A program made the position numbers and the translations under genes. 64,000 bases of DNA from Flavobacteriales bacterium (GTDB lineage: Bacteria > Bacteroidota > Bacteroidia > Flavobacteriales_D > Sanyastnellaceae): NCBI GenBank assembly GCA_029238785.1, contig JAQWFN010000123.1, positions 1 through 64,000 on the forward strand, read 5' to 3'. Below the pieces are notes generated by a model. The model worked only from the letters and a program-made list of their open reading frames with translations, ran no database searches and was not told the DNA's origin. The stretch's first letter is position 1; each line of letters starts with the position of its first letter. Below are positions 1 through 8,914 of the stretch, one piece after another.

Positions 1-80
1 CCTTGCGTCTTGGTCTCCGAGGAGACACGTTCTTCACATTTGTTCCTGAGGAAATGGTGAATAAAGCTAAAGGGAAGTAA
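1..80 (+). CDS. 3' end of an unidentified gene (partial)
   Basis: The first 80 bases hold an open frame ending at TAA 78-80. About 25 C-terminal residues are visible, ending in VPEEMVNKAKGK. The rhodanese gene begins two bases after this stop, so the two are probably co-transcribed. The fragment is too short for me to recognise a family, and the rest lies outside the window. Confidence 0.55.
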   Translation, partial: LRLGLRGDTFFTFVPEEMVNKAKGK

Positions 81-82
81 GC

Positions 83-403
83 ATGAAGGAGTTAAGCGCA
101 GCAGAACTAAAGGCTTGGCTGTACGAAGGTAAAGCATGTCAGGTTATCGACATTAGAGAAGTTCAGGAAAGAGAGGTGGGCTTTTTTGCTGAATACCATA
201 TTCCAATGGGAGAAATCGTCGAACGCATCAATGAGTTACGAACTGATATTCCGGTGGTTATTCATTGCCGATCTGGCGCTCGTTCTGAAGCTGTAATTAC
301 GAGCCTTGAATCGCGTTTTGAATTAAATAACCTTCACAATTTAAGCGGTGGTATCTCAGCTTGGGTGGAAGAAATCGATGCTTCTATTCAATTAGATGTT
401 TGA
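83..403 (+). CDS. Rhodanese-like domain protein (single domain)
   Basis: This is a 106-residue single-domain rhodanese, probably cytoplasmic because no signal peptide is seen. It opens with the usual strand-helix (QVIDIRE) and carries the active-site loop HCRSGARS with the catalytic Cys at about residue 62, which fits the family pattern CxxGxR. Single-domain rhodaneses carry persulfide sulfur on this cysteine; the acceptor is not evident here. Its stop overlaps the next start (TGATG at 401-405), so it is probably translationally coupled to the DUF368 gene. The link to that membrane protein is positional only. Confidence 0.9.
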   Translation: MKELSAAELKAWLYEGKACQVIDIREVQEREVGFFAEYHIPMGEIVERINELRTDIPVVIHCRSGARSEAVITSLESRFELNNLHNLSGGISAWVEEIDASIQLDV

Positions 404-1344
404 TGAAGTCTAAAAAAGAACAACTCTCACTCCTTTTTAAAGGTGTTGCCATGGGCGCAGCAGACGTTGTGCCTGGAGTTTCTGGAGGAACAATCGCCTT
501 CATCTCTGGAATCTACGAAGAACTGCTTTCCACCATTTCATCCTTAAAACCCGCGCTTCTAAAACCGCTGCTTCAAGGAAAATTCAAAACCTTCTGGAAA
601 GAGATCAATGGTGGTTTTTTAGCCCCTCTACTCGCCGGAATCGCTATTAGTGTGTTAAGCTTGGCGAAGGTCATTTCCTGGATGCTTGAAAACGAACCAG
701 TGCTGCTTTGGAGCTTCTTTTTCGGACTAGTACTCGCCTCCATTTTCCTTGTGGGAAAACAAGTAGAACGATGGAACATTGGAAGCATTGCGGCCTTTAT
801 CTTAGGAGCTGGGCTTGCCTTTTGGATCACCTTACTCCCTCCTCTTGCGCCAAGTACGAGCTTGTGGTTTCTGTTCTTCAGCGGAGCCATTGCTATCTGT
901 GCCATGATCCTCCCAGGGATATCAGGCTCTTTCATCCTCCTTATTCTAGGTTCTTACAAAATCGTAATTGATGCCGTGAAGGGCTTCGAAATCAAGGAAA
1001 TAATTGTTTTCGCAGCAGGCTGTTTGTTAGGCCTCTTGAGCTTTTCTCGACTCTTGAAATGGCTCTTTGCCAAATTTCAAAACACCACTATTGCCGTGCT
1101 CACTGGGTTTTTACTCGGTTCTTTAAATAAACTTTGGCCTTGGAAAGAAAACGTTCAGTTGCTCTACACGCATAGCGACGGTAAAGAAGATTTCCTTCAG
1201 GAAAACATCTCTCCCTTTGCGCTCGAAAACCCTCAGCTTTTAGGTGTAAGTGTACTATTTATTCTGGGCATACTCATTATTGTAGCACTCGAAATCTGGT
1301 CGCGAAATAATGAGAAAAAAACCAAACTTAACGCTGAGCAATGA
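403..1344 (+). CDS. popT: DUF368 membrane protein, PopT-type undecaprenyl phosphate translocase
   Basis: This is a 313-residue polytopic membrane protein. The N-terminal motif GAADVVPGVSGGTIAFISG and the later PGISGSFILLILG are the paired re-entrant motifs typical of DUF368. Known family members (PopT) return the C55 lipid carrier undecaprenyl phosphate across the inner membrane during cell-wall synthesis. I chose ATG 403 over the longer frame because it overlaps the rhodanese stop and puts the motif about 20 residues from the N-terminus. The 3' end overlaps aroE by four bases (ATGA at 1341-1344), so the rhodanese, this gene and aroE read as one coupled unit. Family assignment is strong. The substrate is carried over from characterised homologues. 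Confidence 0.85.
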   Translation: MKSKKEQLSLLFKGVAMGAADVVPGVSGGTIAFISGIYEELLSTISSLKPALLKPLLQGKFKTFWKEINGGFLAPLLAGIAISVLSLAKVISWMLENEPVLLWSFFFGLVLASIFLVGKQVERWNIGSIAAFILGAGLAFWITLLPPLAPSTSLWFLFFSGAIAICAMILPGISGSFILLILGSYKIVIDAVKGFEIKEIIVFAAGCLLGLLSFSRLLKWLFAKFQNTTIAVLTGFLLGSLNKLWPWKENVQLLYTHSDGKEDFLQENISPFALENPQLLGVSVLFILGILIIVALEIWSRNNEKKTKLNAEQ

Positions 1345-2072
1345 AGCATTTCGGGCTCATAGGCAAATCACTTCAACACTCTTTTTCAAAGGAGTATTTT
1401 GAAGCGAAATTCAAAAAGCTTGATCTGACCGACCATCAATACGACCTTTACGAGTTAAGAGACATTGATGTTTTCCCGCTGCTTATTGGTCATGAACGAC
1501 TGAGCGGACTAAATGTCACCATCCCCTTCAAAGAGAGTATCATTCCTTTTCTTGACAAGCTCTCTGATGAAGCAAAAGAAATTGGCGCGGTAAATACCGT
1601 TGTGTTCGACAAAGGCTTACTCATTGGTCACAACACAGATGCTATAGGCTTCTCAAGAAGCATTCGCCCCTTTCTCGCCATGCACCACGAACGCGCTTTG
1701 ATTCTTGGAACAGGTGGAGCAGCCAAAGCCGTTCATTATAGCCTCACGAAGCTGGGCATCAACTGCCTCTATGTTTCGCGATCGCCAAAAAACGCACAGG
1801 AAATTAACTACGCAGAACTACGCGCAGAAGGTATCAAACACTGGCCTTTAATCGTGAACTGCACTCCATTGGGTACTTATCCAAATGTTGACAAAGCCCC
1901 AGAAATTCCTTACGAAGGAATTGGTGAACAGCACTTTTGCGTAGATCTTGTTTACAATCCTGAGAAAACGAAATTCCTTTCAAACTGCGAGAAAAATGGC
2001 GCCATGATCCTCAACGGGAAAGACATGCTTCATTTTCAAGCAGAAGCGGCTTGGGAACTTTGGAACGCTTGA
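1341..2072 (+). CDS. aroE: Shikimate dehydrogenase
   Basis: Predicted 243-residue enzyme of the shikimate pathway, reducing 3-dehydroshikimate to shikimate with NADPH in the cytoplasm. The substrate-binding N-terminal domain shows GKSLQHSFSKEYF (usually G-x-PxxHSxSP) and NVTIPFKE with the catalytic Lys. The NTDAIGF motif follows near residue 97. The Rossmann loop LGTGGAAKA lies near residue 125, and a C-terminal GKDMLHFQAEAAWELW segment matches the family end. It is slightly shorter than the roughly 270-residue E. coli enzyme, as is common in Bacteroidota. Start ATG overlaps the stop of the DUF368 gene. Confidence 0.93.
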   Translation: MKHFGLIGKSLQHSFSKEYFEAKFKKLDLTDHQYDLYELRDIDVFPLLIGHERLSGLNVTIPFKESIIPFLDKLSDEAKEIGAVNTVVFDKGLLIGHNTDAIGFSRSIRPFLAMHHERALILGTGGAAKAVHYSLTKLGINCLYVSRSPKNAQEINYAELRAEGIKHWPLIVNCTPLGTYPNVDKAPEIPYEGIGEQHFCVDLVYNPEKTKFLSNCEKNGAMILNGKDMLHFQAEAAWELWNA

Positions 2073-2136
2073 AGCTTCACTAAAGTCATTTTTAATTAGC
2101 TCTTTCTTTGGGTGATTTTCTTCCTAAATTGCCTTC

Positions 2137-4632
2137 ATGAGAATTTGCCTTTTTATCATCACACTTATTTTGAGCAGCGCTTTTCAGGCTCAAGAATATC
2201 GAAACCTCACATTGAGATGGGAAATGCAGGAAGTTGGCGGTAAGCAAACAATTCCAACGATGCTCCCTGGTAGTGTGATTCACACTTTGGTGGAAGCAGG
2301 AGAACTCCAAGACCCAAGCCAAGAAAACTGCGAAAACCAAGCGCAATGGGTAAGTGAAAAAGATTGGCTCTTCACCTCTCAAAAGTTCAACTTGGGAAAG
2401 TTTTTCGACTACGAACACATCGAACTGGAATTTCAAAACTTAGACACATACGCTGAAATCTACATCAACGGAAAACTACTTCTTTCTGCAGATAACTATC
2501 ATCGAACTTGGAGAATTAAAGATGCCAAAAAACACATGGACCCCTTTGTTAATGTGATTGAAATCAAATTCTTCAGTCCGCTAAAAAAAGCTGAAGAACA
2601 GCTACAAGCCCTAGAACATAGCTTACCCACGGAAGCCATACGCTCAGTGAACAGGAGTCCTCAATTTCAATATGGCTGGGATTGGGCGCCAAAGCTTGTA
2701 GACATGGGACTTCATTCTCCCATCAAGCTCATCGGATGGAACAACGCGCGCATTTTAAATACCAACTTTGAAACAATCTCTTGCAATAAACAGGAGGCTC
2801 AAATTAAAGCTCAAATTAAGATTGAAGCAGATAAAGCCACACGTGCTAGAGGACTAATAAATGTTTTGAATGATCGAGATGAGTTGGTTTTCACTCAAGA
2901 TATCGACCAAAGCATTGAAGAAGGATTAAATACAATTGATTTCAATTTTTCTATCGACAAGCCTGAGCTCTGGTGGTCTTGGGATCTAGGAAAACCGCAT
3001 CAATACAAGGCCATTTTCAAAGCGAAAATTAATGGTGAACCAAATACAATCCTCAATGGAGAAAGCTACTTTGGCGTACGTAAAATTGAGCTGATACAAG
3101 AAAAAGATCAGTGGGGCGAAAGCTTTTACTTTAAACTCAACGGCAAAGCGCTTTATGCGAGAGGGGCCAACCTTGTTCCTCTGAACCTTCAAGAGCACAA
3201 AACCGATAGCTCTCAAATTGGAGAACTCGTGCGCAACACCTTTAAGGCCAATATGAACATGATTCGCGTTTGGGGTGGCGGTATTTATCAAGACGACTAT
3301 TTCTACGAGCAGTGTGATAAATTAGGCATTCTTGTTTGGCAGGACTTTATGTTTGCTTGCGCGATGTATCCAGGGAATGAAAATTTCCTGAATTCGGTGA
3401 AAGCCGAAAGTGAAGACCAACTAGAACGATTGAAACAACACGCTTGCCTCGCACTTTGGTGTGGAAATAACGAAGTCAGCGAAGGCTGGGAACGATGGGG
3501 ATGGAAAACTGGACTCGATAAAAAAGAAATAAAACTCATTGAAGAGGCTTACAACACGCTCTTTCTCTCCCTACTACCTGAACAAGTGAAAAAACACACT
3601 TCAGTGCCTTATCACGCGTCATCTCCGAGCTTTGGCAGGGGCGATGAACGCTACCTGAAAGAAGGAGATGCACACGATTGGTGGGTGTGGCACGATGCCT
3701 ATCCTTTTGAGCACTTCCAAGAAAACATCCCCCGTTTTATGAGTGAATTCGGTTTTCAATCCATCCCTCAAGAAAGTACGCTTAGACAAGCCATAGGAGG
3801 AGAATTAGACACCAACAATGTATCGCTACAAGCTCACCAAAAACACCATAAAGGCTTCCCGACCATCAGCACATACCTCCATCGCGACTTCAACAAAACG
3901 AACAGTTTTGAATCATACGCATACCTCTCCAGAGTGCAACAAGCCCGCGGCATTGGAATGGGGATGAGAGCGCAACGTTTGGCTCCTCAGTGCATGGGCT
4001 CATTGTACTGGCAGTTGAACGACTGCTGGCCTGCTGTTTCTTGGAGCAGCATTGATAGCGAAGGACAATGGAAACCGCTTCATTACGAAGCACGAAGAGC
4101 CAATGCTCCATTCGCTTTCTCTTTGAAATCTGAGGCCAAAACAATCAACTACGGCGTCAGCTCACTTGAGAAATATGCTTATTACGGTATTCTTCGCTTG
4201 GAACTCTTCGATGAGTTCGGAGAAATGATCTTTCAGCAAGAAGAAACCGCAGAGCTCGAATACCTCGATACAAGAGCATTCACTACAGACCAGCTTAAAA
4301 ACGAGGCCTGCTATGCTAAAATTAGTTTTATTGTGAATGATGAACTTGTTGCTAGCGAGAACTTTCCCTTGATTGAAATGAAGCAACTTCAAGTGATCGA
4401 TGGTTCTTCAAACCTGAAGCCAATCCAAGAAGGAGAAAAGTTCAGATTTGAGTTGAAATCGGCCTTTTTCACCTATGGATTAGAAATAACGGCAAATGTA
4501 AATGGCACTTGGAGCGATAACTTCCTCTGCCTTGCTCCGGGAGAAACACAAAGTATTTATTTCACTCCAGACACAAAGACCAAAGAAATTCAGTTCCAAG
4601 CAATGAGCCTACAACGGACTATTTTAAAATAA
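2137..4632 (+). CDS. Glycoside hydrolase family 2, beta-mannosidase-like, secreted
   Basis: This is an 831-residue exoglycosidase with a signal peptide (MRICLFIITLILSSAFQAQ). The N-terminal jelly-roll domain contains GWDWAP, typical of the beta-mannosidase branch of GH2. An Ig-like domain follows, then the TIM barrel with NMIRVWGGGIYQDDYFYE. The acid/base Glu is in WCGNNE near residue 446 and the nucleophile Glu in MSEFGFQS near residue 536. It probably releases terminal beta-mannose from oligosaccharides in the periplasm or at the surface. There is no T9SS sorting tail. No SusC/D pair or other polysaccharide-utilisation genes sit beside it, so it stands alone. Its 3' end overlaps the convergent gene on the minus strand by 14 bases. 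Confidence 0.88.
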   Translation: MRICLFIITLILSSAFQAQEYRNLTLRWEMQEVGGKQTIPTMLPGSVIHTLVEAGELQDPSQENCENQAQWVSEKDWLFTSQKFNLGKFFDYEHIELEFQNLDTYAEIYINGKLLLSADNYHRTWRIKDAKKHMDPFVNVIEIKFFSPLKKAEEQLQALEHSLPTEAIRSVNRSPQFQYGWDWAPKLVDMGLHSPIKLIGWNNARILNTNFETISCNKQEAQIKAQIKIEADKATRARGLINVLNDRDELVFTQDIDQSIEEGLNTIDFNFSIDKPELWWSWDLGKPHQYKAIFKAKINGEPNTILNGESYFGVRKIELIQEKDQWGESFYFKLNGKALYARGANLVPLNLQEHKTDSSQIGELVRNTFKANMNMIRVWGGGIYQDDYFYEQCDKLGILVWQDFMFACAMYPGNENFLNSVKAESEDQLERLKQHACLALWCGNNEVSEGWERWGWKTGLDKKEIKLIEEAYNTLFLSLLPEQVKKHTSVPYHASSPSFGRGDERYLKEGDAHDWWVWHDAYPFEHFQENIPRFMSEFGFQSIPQESTLRQAIGGELDTNNVSLQAHQKHHKGFPTISTYLHRDFNKTNSFESYAYLSRVQQARGIGMGMRAQRLAPQCMGSLYWQLNDCWPAVSWSSIDSEGQWKPLHYEARRANAPFAFSLKSEAKTINYGVSSLEKYAYYGILRLELFDEFGEMIFQQEETAELEYLDTRAFTTDQLKNEACYAKISFIVNDELVASENFPLIEMKQLQVIDGSSNLKPIQEGEKFRFELKSAFFTYGLEITANVNGTWSDNFLCLAPGETQSIYFTPDTKTKEIQFQAMSLQRTILK

Positions 4633-6253
4633 AGGTCTCCTGAATTACCGTTTGTTTTGCCTCGTTCAAGCGTATTTCAATTTCCTTCGTTTCAATACCG
4701 CCCTTGTGCTTCACGTTGATGATATAAGTATGGTCGCCAGGTAGGTTTACTCGCACTAAACCGAGTTTATCGCTCTCTCCTCTGGTAATCACTCTATTGC
4801 TTCCTTTCAGTAAAATCTCATACTGTTCTCCTTTTTGAGGCTTGCCATCTTCATCTTGTAATGTCAAAGTAAGTCCACCATACCCGCTGCTTTCATAACC
4901 AGAAGAGATCAAAGGATACTTGCTAACGTCGATTTTATAGATATCACGTTCCCCAAAAGTATCGCCGTACTCAGCAGCGATCAACATGGTCTTATTGTCT
5001 TGTGTTAAAGAAAAAGTAGACTCTTCATTTACGGTATTAATGGGGTACCCTAAATTGATTGGAATACTCCATCGCCCATTAACATATTCTGTTTTGAAGA
5101 TGTCATAGCTCCCCAAACACTGGTGTCCATCTGACGCAAAATACAAGGTCTTCCCATTCGGGTGAATAAACACAAACTTCTCGTCAAAAGGGGTATTAAT
5201 GACATCTCCCAAGTTTTCTGGCTTACTCCAGCCTGAGCCTTGTTTTTCGGAAACATAAATATCTCCTTGGCCAAAACCACTTCCGCCTCGCTCACTAATG
5301 AAGTAAATTTTTTGTCCGTCTTGAGTAATGCTTATTGAACTCTCAAAATAAGAAGTATTGATTGGTCGTGGCATTTTCTCAGGCGCTCTCCAACTGTTGT
5401 CGTTGCCATTTAGCGTACTCACGAAAATATCACCTGCCGAATTCAGGTTGTTTTTGTAAACGAAAATTTGTTTTCCGTCTGGGGCGATGGAAAGCACCGC
5501 ATCGTAAGTTGGCGTGTTCACTTCACCTTCTATCCCTTCTGCATCACTCCATGTTCCCGTTTCCTTGTTCCACTCGCTGTAGAAAATATCTTCGAAGAAT
5601 TTGTAATCTGAGCCTTCATCAATCTCCCCTCCAATACTGTTTGCTCTTCTGCTGGTGAACACCAATAATTTTCCATCTGCAGTAATTGATGGAGAATAAT
5701 CGTCATACCTCGAATTAACTTCTTTACCCAAATTAGACACACTAACTTCTGCCGGTTTGGCCATCATATCTTGAGCAAATCTGCACTCTGAAATGTACCG
5801 CTGCGCATCTTCAACATCCAAACTGTTCTTTCCTTCATTCTCTTTCAAAAAAGCTTCAAAAGAGGCAATGGCCTCATCTAAGCGAGCCAGTCTATGATAA
5901 ATCTTCCCTTGAAAAAACTCGTTGTTCTTCCCAATTTCAGGATTTACATGTAGTGCTTGATCCAAGTACTCCTGCGCCAAACGGTACTTTTTCAACTCGT
6001 AATGACAACGGGCCGTCCAATACAATGCCGACTCATTATTCGGTTCCATCTCCAGCACCTCGCGGTAAATGGTAAGCGCACCACGCATGTTATTCTCGTT
6101 AAACTCGTGCTTTGCGGCAATCATCTTCGCAGAAACTTGAGCATTTCCGAAGAAACCTGTGTCAGTTGTATCGCTAGCTAAGTGCTTATAATCCAAACTA
6201 TAAACACTAAATGAAATACTCACGAAGAGTGCAGAAATAAGTAATGATCTCAT
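4619..6253 (-). CDS. TPR and PD40 beta-propeller envelope protein, PorE-like without an OmpA domain
   Basis: The protein has 544 residues from the ATG at 6253 (a TTG seven codons upstream is less likely, since the signal peptide starts at MRSLLISALFVS). Residues 40-160 form TPR-like helical repeats (YREVLEMEPNNESALYW). Next come about five WD40-like PD40 strands (SPSITADGKLLVF, SISITQDGQKIYF, FVFIHPNGKTLYF, TFSLTQDNKTMLI). The end is a carboxypeptidase-regulatory-like beta domain. This is the order seen in PorE/OmpA-family proteins of the T9SS, but the peptidoglycan-binding OmpA domain is absent. No lipobox is seen, so it should be periplasmic. The 3' end overlaps the convergent GH2 gene. The exact role is unknown. 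Confidence 0.75.
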   Translation of the reverse strand: MRSLLISALFVSISFSVYSLDYKHLASDTTDTGFFGNAQVSAKMIAAKHEFNENNMRGALTIYREVLEMEPNNESALYWTARCHYELKKYRLAQEYLDQALHVNPEIGKNNEFFQGKIYHRLARLDEAIASFEAFLKENEGKNSLDVEDAQRYISECRFAQDMMAKPAEVSVSNLGKEVNSRYDDYSPSITADGKLLVFTSRRANSIGGEIDEGSDYKFFEDIFYSEWNKETGTWSDAEGIEGEVNTPTYDAVLSIAPDGKQIFVYKNNLNSAGDIFVSTLNGNDNSWRAPEKMPRPINTSYFESSISITQDGQKIYFISERGGSGFGQGDIYVSEKQGSGWSKPENLGDVINTPFDEKFVFIHPNGKTLYFASDGHQCLGSYDIFKTEYVNGRWSIPINLGYPINTVNEESTFSLTQDNKTMLIAAEYGDTFGERDIYKIDVSKYPLISSGYESSGYGGLTLTLQDEDGKPQKGEQYEILLKGSNRVITRGESDKLGLVRVNLPGDHTYIINVKHKGGIETKEIEIRLNEAKQTVIQETFILK

Positions 6254-6369
6254 TGAAAAACGTTGTTTTGTCAAAGTAAATGAATTTTAGTTTGTTAAGC
6301 TGTATTCTTTAGCAATCCCTTTAACTCACTTTCATGCATAAACATGAATCAGAAGCACAGAATTAGCTT

Positions 6370-6377
6370 TATTTTTG
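6370..6377 (+). promoter_or_regulatory. -7 box TATTTTTG directly before murQ
   Basis: This is a perfect match to the Bacteroidota -7 consensus TAnnTTTG, ending only four bases before the murQ ATG at 6382. With the usual spacing to the start site, transcription would begin at or next to the ATG, giving a leaderless mRNA. I see no clear TTG -33 box. Confidence 0.55.
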
Positions 6378-6381
6378 TCCC

Positions 6382-7194
6382 ATGATGTCCAACAAACCAT
6401 CCACGGAACAAGACTCCAACTACGATAAACTCGATGAGATGTCGGTTCGCGACTTGCTCACAAATATCAATCGTGAAGACCACAGCGTTCCGCAAACCAT
6501 TGCTAAAATCATTCCACAGATTGAAGCGCTTATAGCAGCTACTGTTGAAAAGCTCAAGGCTGGGGGTCGATTATTCTATATCGGAGCGGGCACCAGTGGC
6601 AGGCTTGGAATTGTTGACGCTAGTGAGTGTCCTCCCACCTTTGGGGTACCTCATGACTTGGTTATCGGGCTCATTGCCGGAGGAGACACTGCCATTAGAA
6701 GCGCCGTTGAATTTGCCGAAGACGATGAGAATGGTGCCTGGAACGATCTTAAAGCTCATGGTGTTTCGGCTAAAGATGTGGTTGTTGGAATTGCTGCATC
6801 GGGCACCACGCCATATGTTGTTGGAGCACTAAAAAAATGCAGAGTGGAAGGCATTATAACAGGAGGGATTACCTGCAATTCAAATTCTCCTGTGGCCGAA
6901 GCTGCGCTGTACCCTATTGAAGCTATCGTAGGACCTGAATTCGTTACTGGAAGCACTCGAATGAAAGCCGGAACCGCTCAAAAACTAATTTTGAACATGA
7001 TCAGCACAGCTACCATGATTCAACTCGGAAAGGTGAAAGGAAACAAAATGGTGGATATGCAGTTAAGCAACCATAAACTTGTACAACGCGGCACATTAAT
7101 GATCATGGAACAAGGAAACATTGATGCCGAAACAGCCAAAGCGCTTCTGCTCAAACACGGAAGCGTTCGCGAAGCATTGAAGAACATAAAGTAA
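6382..7194 (+). CDS. murQ: N-acetylmuramic acid 6-phosphate etherase
   Basis: Predicted 270-residue SIS-domain lyase that cleaves the lactyl ether of MurNAc-6-phosphate to GlcNAc-6-phosphate and lactate during peptidoglycan recycling. Diagnostic stretches are GAGTSGRLGIVDASECPPTFG (residues about 68-88, with the catalytic Glu of ASECPP), AASGTTPYV and EFVTGSTRMKAGTAQK. It is somewhat shorter than the 298-residue E. coli protein, lacking part of the C-terminal helical domain. The start is ATGATG; either Met is possible. No MurNAc transporter or kinase (AnmK) is adjacent, and the next gene belongs to an unrecognised family. Confidence 0.95.
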   Translation: MMSNKPSTEQDSNYDKLDEMSVRDLLTNINREDHSVPQTIAKIIPQIEALIAATVEKLKAGGRLFYIGAGTSGRLGIVDASECPPTFGVPHDLVIGLIAGGDTAIRSAVEFAEDDENGAWNDLKAHGVSAKDVVVGIAASGTTPYVVGALKKCRVEGIITGGITCNSNSPVAEAALYPIEAIVGPEFVTGSTRMKAGTAQKLILNMISTATMIQLGKVKGNKMVDMQLSNHKLVQRGTLMIMEQGNIDAETAKALLLKHGSVREALKNIK

Positions 7195-7206
7195 GCAGTT
7201 TTACTC

Positions 7207-7785
7207 GTGCACAATATAGAACCATACTACCGTTGGCTTGATCTTTACAATACTAGTGAAGACGAAAACTCTCCTTTCTTTGAAAAAGAGTATAGTGAAT
7301 TTCAGTTTTCGGAGCGCATTTACGATCACTTCATCCACCCGCAGTGGGACAATATTGGTTCCACTACCCTCTTCATCAAAGTGCTTTATGCCGATTATGA
7401 CGCTGGTTTTGTAGTGATTGAAATGATGGGCGAATGGAACGACTGCCTGCACAACGACATCATGATCTTCAAACGAAACATCATTGAGCACTTTACTTAT
7501 TTGAACGTGAGCAAATTCATTCTCGTGGGCGAAAACGTGCTCAACTTTCATTCAAGCGATGATCTGTATTACGAGGAATGGTTTGATGAAGTGGATGATA
7601 TGGACGGATGGATCTGCATGTTGGATTTCCGCGAGCATGTTCTTGACGATTTTAAGGAGGCCAATATCGACAGCTACTTTGTTCTTGGAGGAAAGCTGAA
7701 CGAAGTCGAATGGAGAACACATCAGCCGCAGCACCTTTTTCAAATCGTTAACGAAGCTGTACAAAAGCGCTTGGGCTACGCCTAA
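7207..7785 (+). CDS. Conserved-looking hypothetical acidic cytoplasmic protein
   Basis: This is a 192-residue protein with a GTG start, 12 bases after murQ and probably in its operon. It is rich in Asp, Glu and aromatic residues (FDEVDDMDGWICMLDFREH), with no signal peptide, no transmembrane segment and no catalytic motif I know. Alternating hydrophobic strands (STTLFIKVLYADYDAGFVVIEM, SKFILVGENVLNF) suggest a small alpha/beta fold. It ends with a three-base convergent overlap with the Nudix gene (7782-7785). Function is unknown. Codon use and context support a real gene. Confidence 0.75.
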   Translation: MHNIEPYYRWLDLYNTSEDENSPFFEKEYSEFQFSERIYDHFIHPQWDNIGSTTLFIKVLYADYDAGFVVIEMMGEWNDCLHNDIMIFKRNIIEHFTYLNVSKFILVGENVLNFHSSDDLYYEEWFDEVDDMDGWICMLDFREHVLDDFKEANIDSYFVLGGKLNEVEWRTHQPQHLFQIVNEAVQKRLGYA

Positions 7786-8225
7786 ATTCCTTTAAGCTGG
7801 CTCACCACGTGCTTGTCAATAGGGAAAGACATCATTTCTGGATGAAGCTCAGAAAGCGCTACCCAGCGAAACACCTCTGTATCCAACTTGCTTGTATCGA
7901 AATCAAAACGCTTTTCACTTACTTTGAATTTGGGTGCTGTTTTTAATCGAGCGCTATAATAAACAGCAATCAATTGATCGCTCTCTCTAAATCCTGAGCG
8001 CTGAAAGAAATCAGTGGTATAAAAGTGTTCCAAAACCTCAATCTCTTGTCCCAACTCTTCAATGGCTTCACGCTTCAAACCCTCAATAAGTCCTTCGCCA
8101 TACTCCAATCCTCCGCCTGGAAACTTCGTGTAAGCATTGCCCAAGATGAACTCATCAGACAACAAAATGCTTCCTTCATGCTCTAAAATCATGTAAACGC
8201 GAACATTGAAACGATTTATCCCCAC
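7782..8225 (-). CDS. Nudix hydrolase
   Basis: Predicted hydrolase of about 147 residues with a complete Nudix box, GGLEYGEGLIEGLKREAIEE followed by LGQEI, fitting Gx5Ex7REUxEExGU. This box binds Mg2+ and cleaves nucleoside-diphosphate-linked substrates; the specific substrate cannot be read. The start is uncertain. The reading frame stays open far into mnmD, but the Nudix fold begins at NRFNVRVYMI. Two GTG codons are candidates, at 8225 (GGAAGA eight bases upstream) and 8240. I prefer 8225, which lies just past the mnmD stop at 8227-8229. Either way the gene is packed against mnmD and probably coupled to it. Confidence 0.85.
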   Translation of the reverse strand: MGINRFNVRVYMILEHEGSILLSDEFILGNAYTKFPGGGLEYGEGLIEGLKREAIEELGQEIEVLEHFYTTDFFQRSGFRESDQLIAVYYSARLKTAPKFKVSEKRFDFDTSKLDTEVFRWVALSELHPEMMSFPIDKHVVSQLKGI

Positions 8226-8226
8226 A

Positions 8227-8880
8227 CTATTTTCTTCCACGAAGCATTTCTCTTTTGCCTGGCGGACCAGGGAGTCGTTCAACTTCAAAACCGCAAGACA
8301 CCAGATCTCTTCGTACCTGTCCTTTAGCGCAATAAGTAACAAAAACACCGCCTTCATCAAGGGCGTCGTAACAACGTTGCAACTGACTCGGTAACCACAT
8401 CTCGGGTTGTGTATTAGGACCGAAGGCATCAAAGTAAACCAAATTGACCTTTTCGCTTGGCAAATAGTTTTCGAGCTTCGTTTCTATTTTTAGTAGTTCT
8501 TTTTCTGGCTGAAGCTCCGCAGGGTGTCCCCATTCGGCCCTATGAATTGCTTCGAATAAGTTACGGTCTTCAGCAGCATAATTCATGCTTGAAACGAGAT
8601 CCCATTCAAGCGGATAAGCTTCCAGGGCGGTGTATTTTAAAGGAAGTGATTTTTCTTTGAGGTGATGAAAGCTCAACCAACAATTGAGTCCGGTTCCTAA
8701 GCCTACTTCGAGTATTTTCGGATGTGGTACTTGTTTCAACACCTCGTTCAGTCCCATTTCAATAAACACGTGTTTTGCCTCTTGAAGCGCCCCGTGCCTT
8801 GAATGATAGGTTTCGTCTAAATCAGGCATCCAAAGGGAGTCTGAACCATCTTTTGTTTGGATTTTTTCGACACGATTCAT
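8227..8880 (-). CDS. mnmD: MnmD-type tRNA 5-methylaminomethyl-2-thiouridine methyltransferase
   Basis: This is a 217-residue Rossmann SAM-dependent methyltransferase of the DUF752 family, equivalent to the methyltransferase half of E. coli MnmC without the oxidase half. Motif I is LEVGLGTGLNCWL near residue 57. The family-specific YFDAFGPNTQPEMW lies near residue 150, and the C-terminal GPPGKREM closes the fold. By family knowledge it completes mnm5s2U at the wobble position of certain tRNAs. It lies 34 bases downstream of the SpoIIE phosphatase gene on the same strand and ends against the Nudix gene. No functional tie between the three is obvious. Confidence 0.88.
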   Translation of the reverse strand: MNRVEKIQTKDGSDSLWMPDLDETYHSRHGALQEAKHVFIEMGLNEVLKQVPHPKILEVGLGTGLNCWLSFHHLKEKSLPLKYTALEAYPLEWDLVSSMNYAAEDRNLFEAIHRAEWGHPAELQPEKELLKIETKLENYLPSEKVNLVYFDAFGPNTQPEMWLPSQLQRCYDALDEGGVFVTYCAKGQVRRDLVSCGFEVERLPGPPGKREMLRGRK

Positions 8881-8914
8881 AGTGCCTGTAAAGTTAGAGA
8901 AATAAAGGAGCTAC

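Noticed and set aside
573-935. 120-residue open frame antisense to the DUF368 gene
   Set aside because: Runs through conserved codons of a membrane protein and encodes no recognisable protein.
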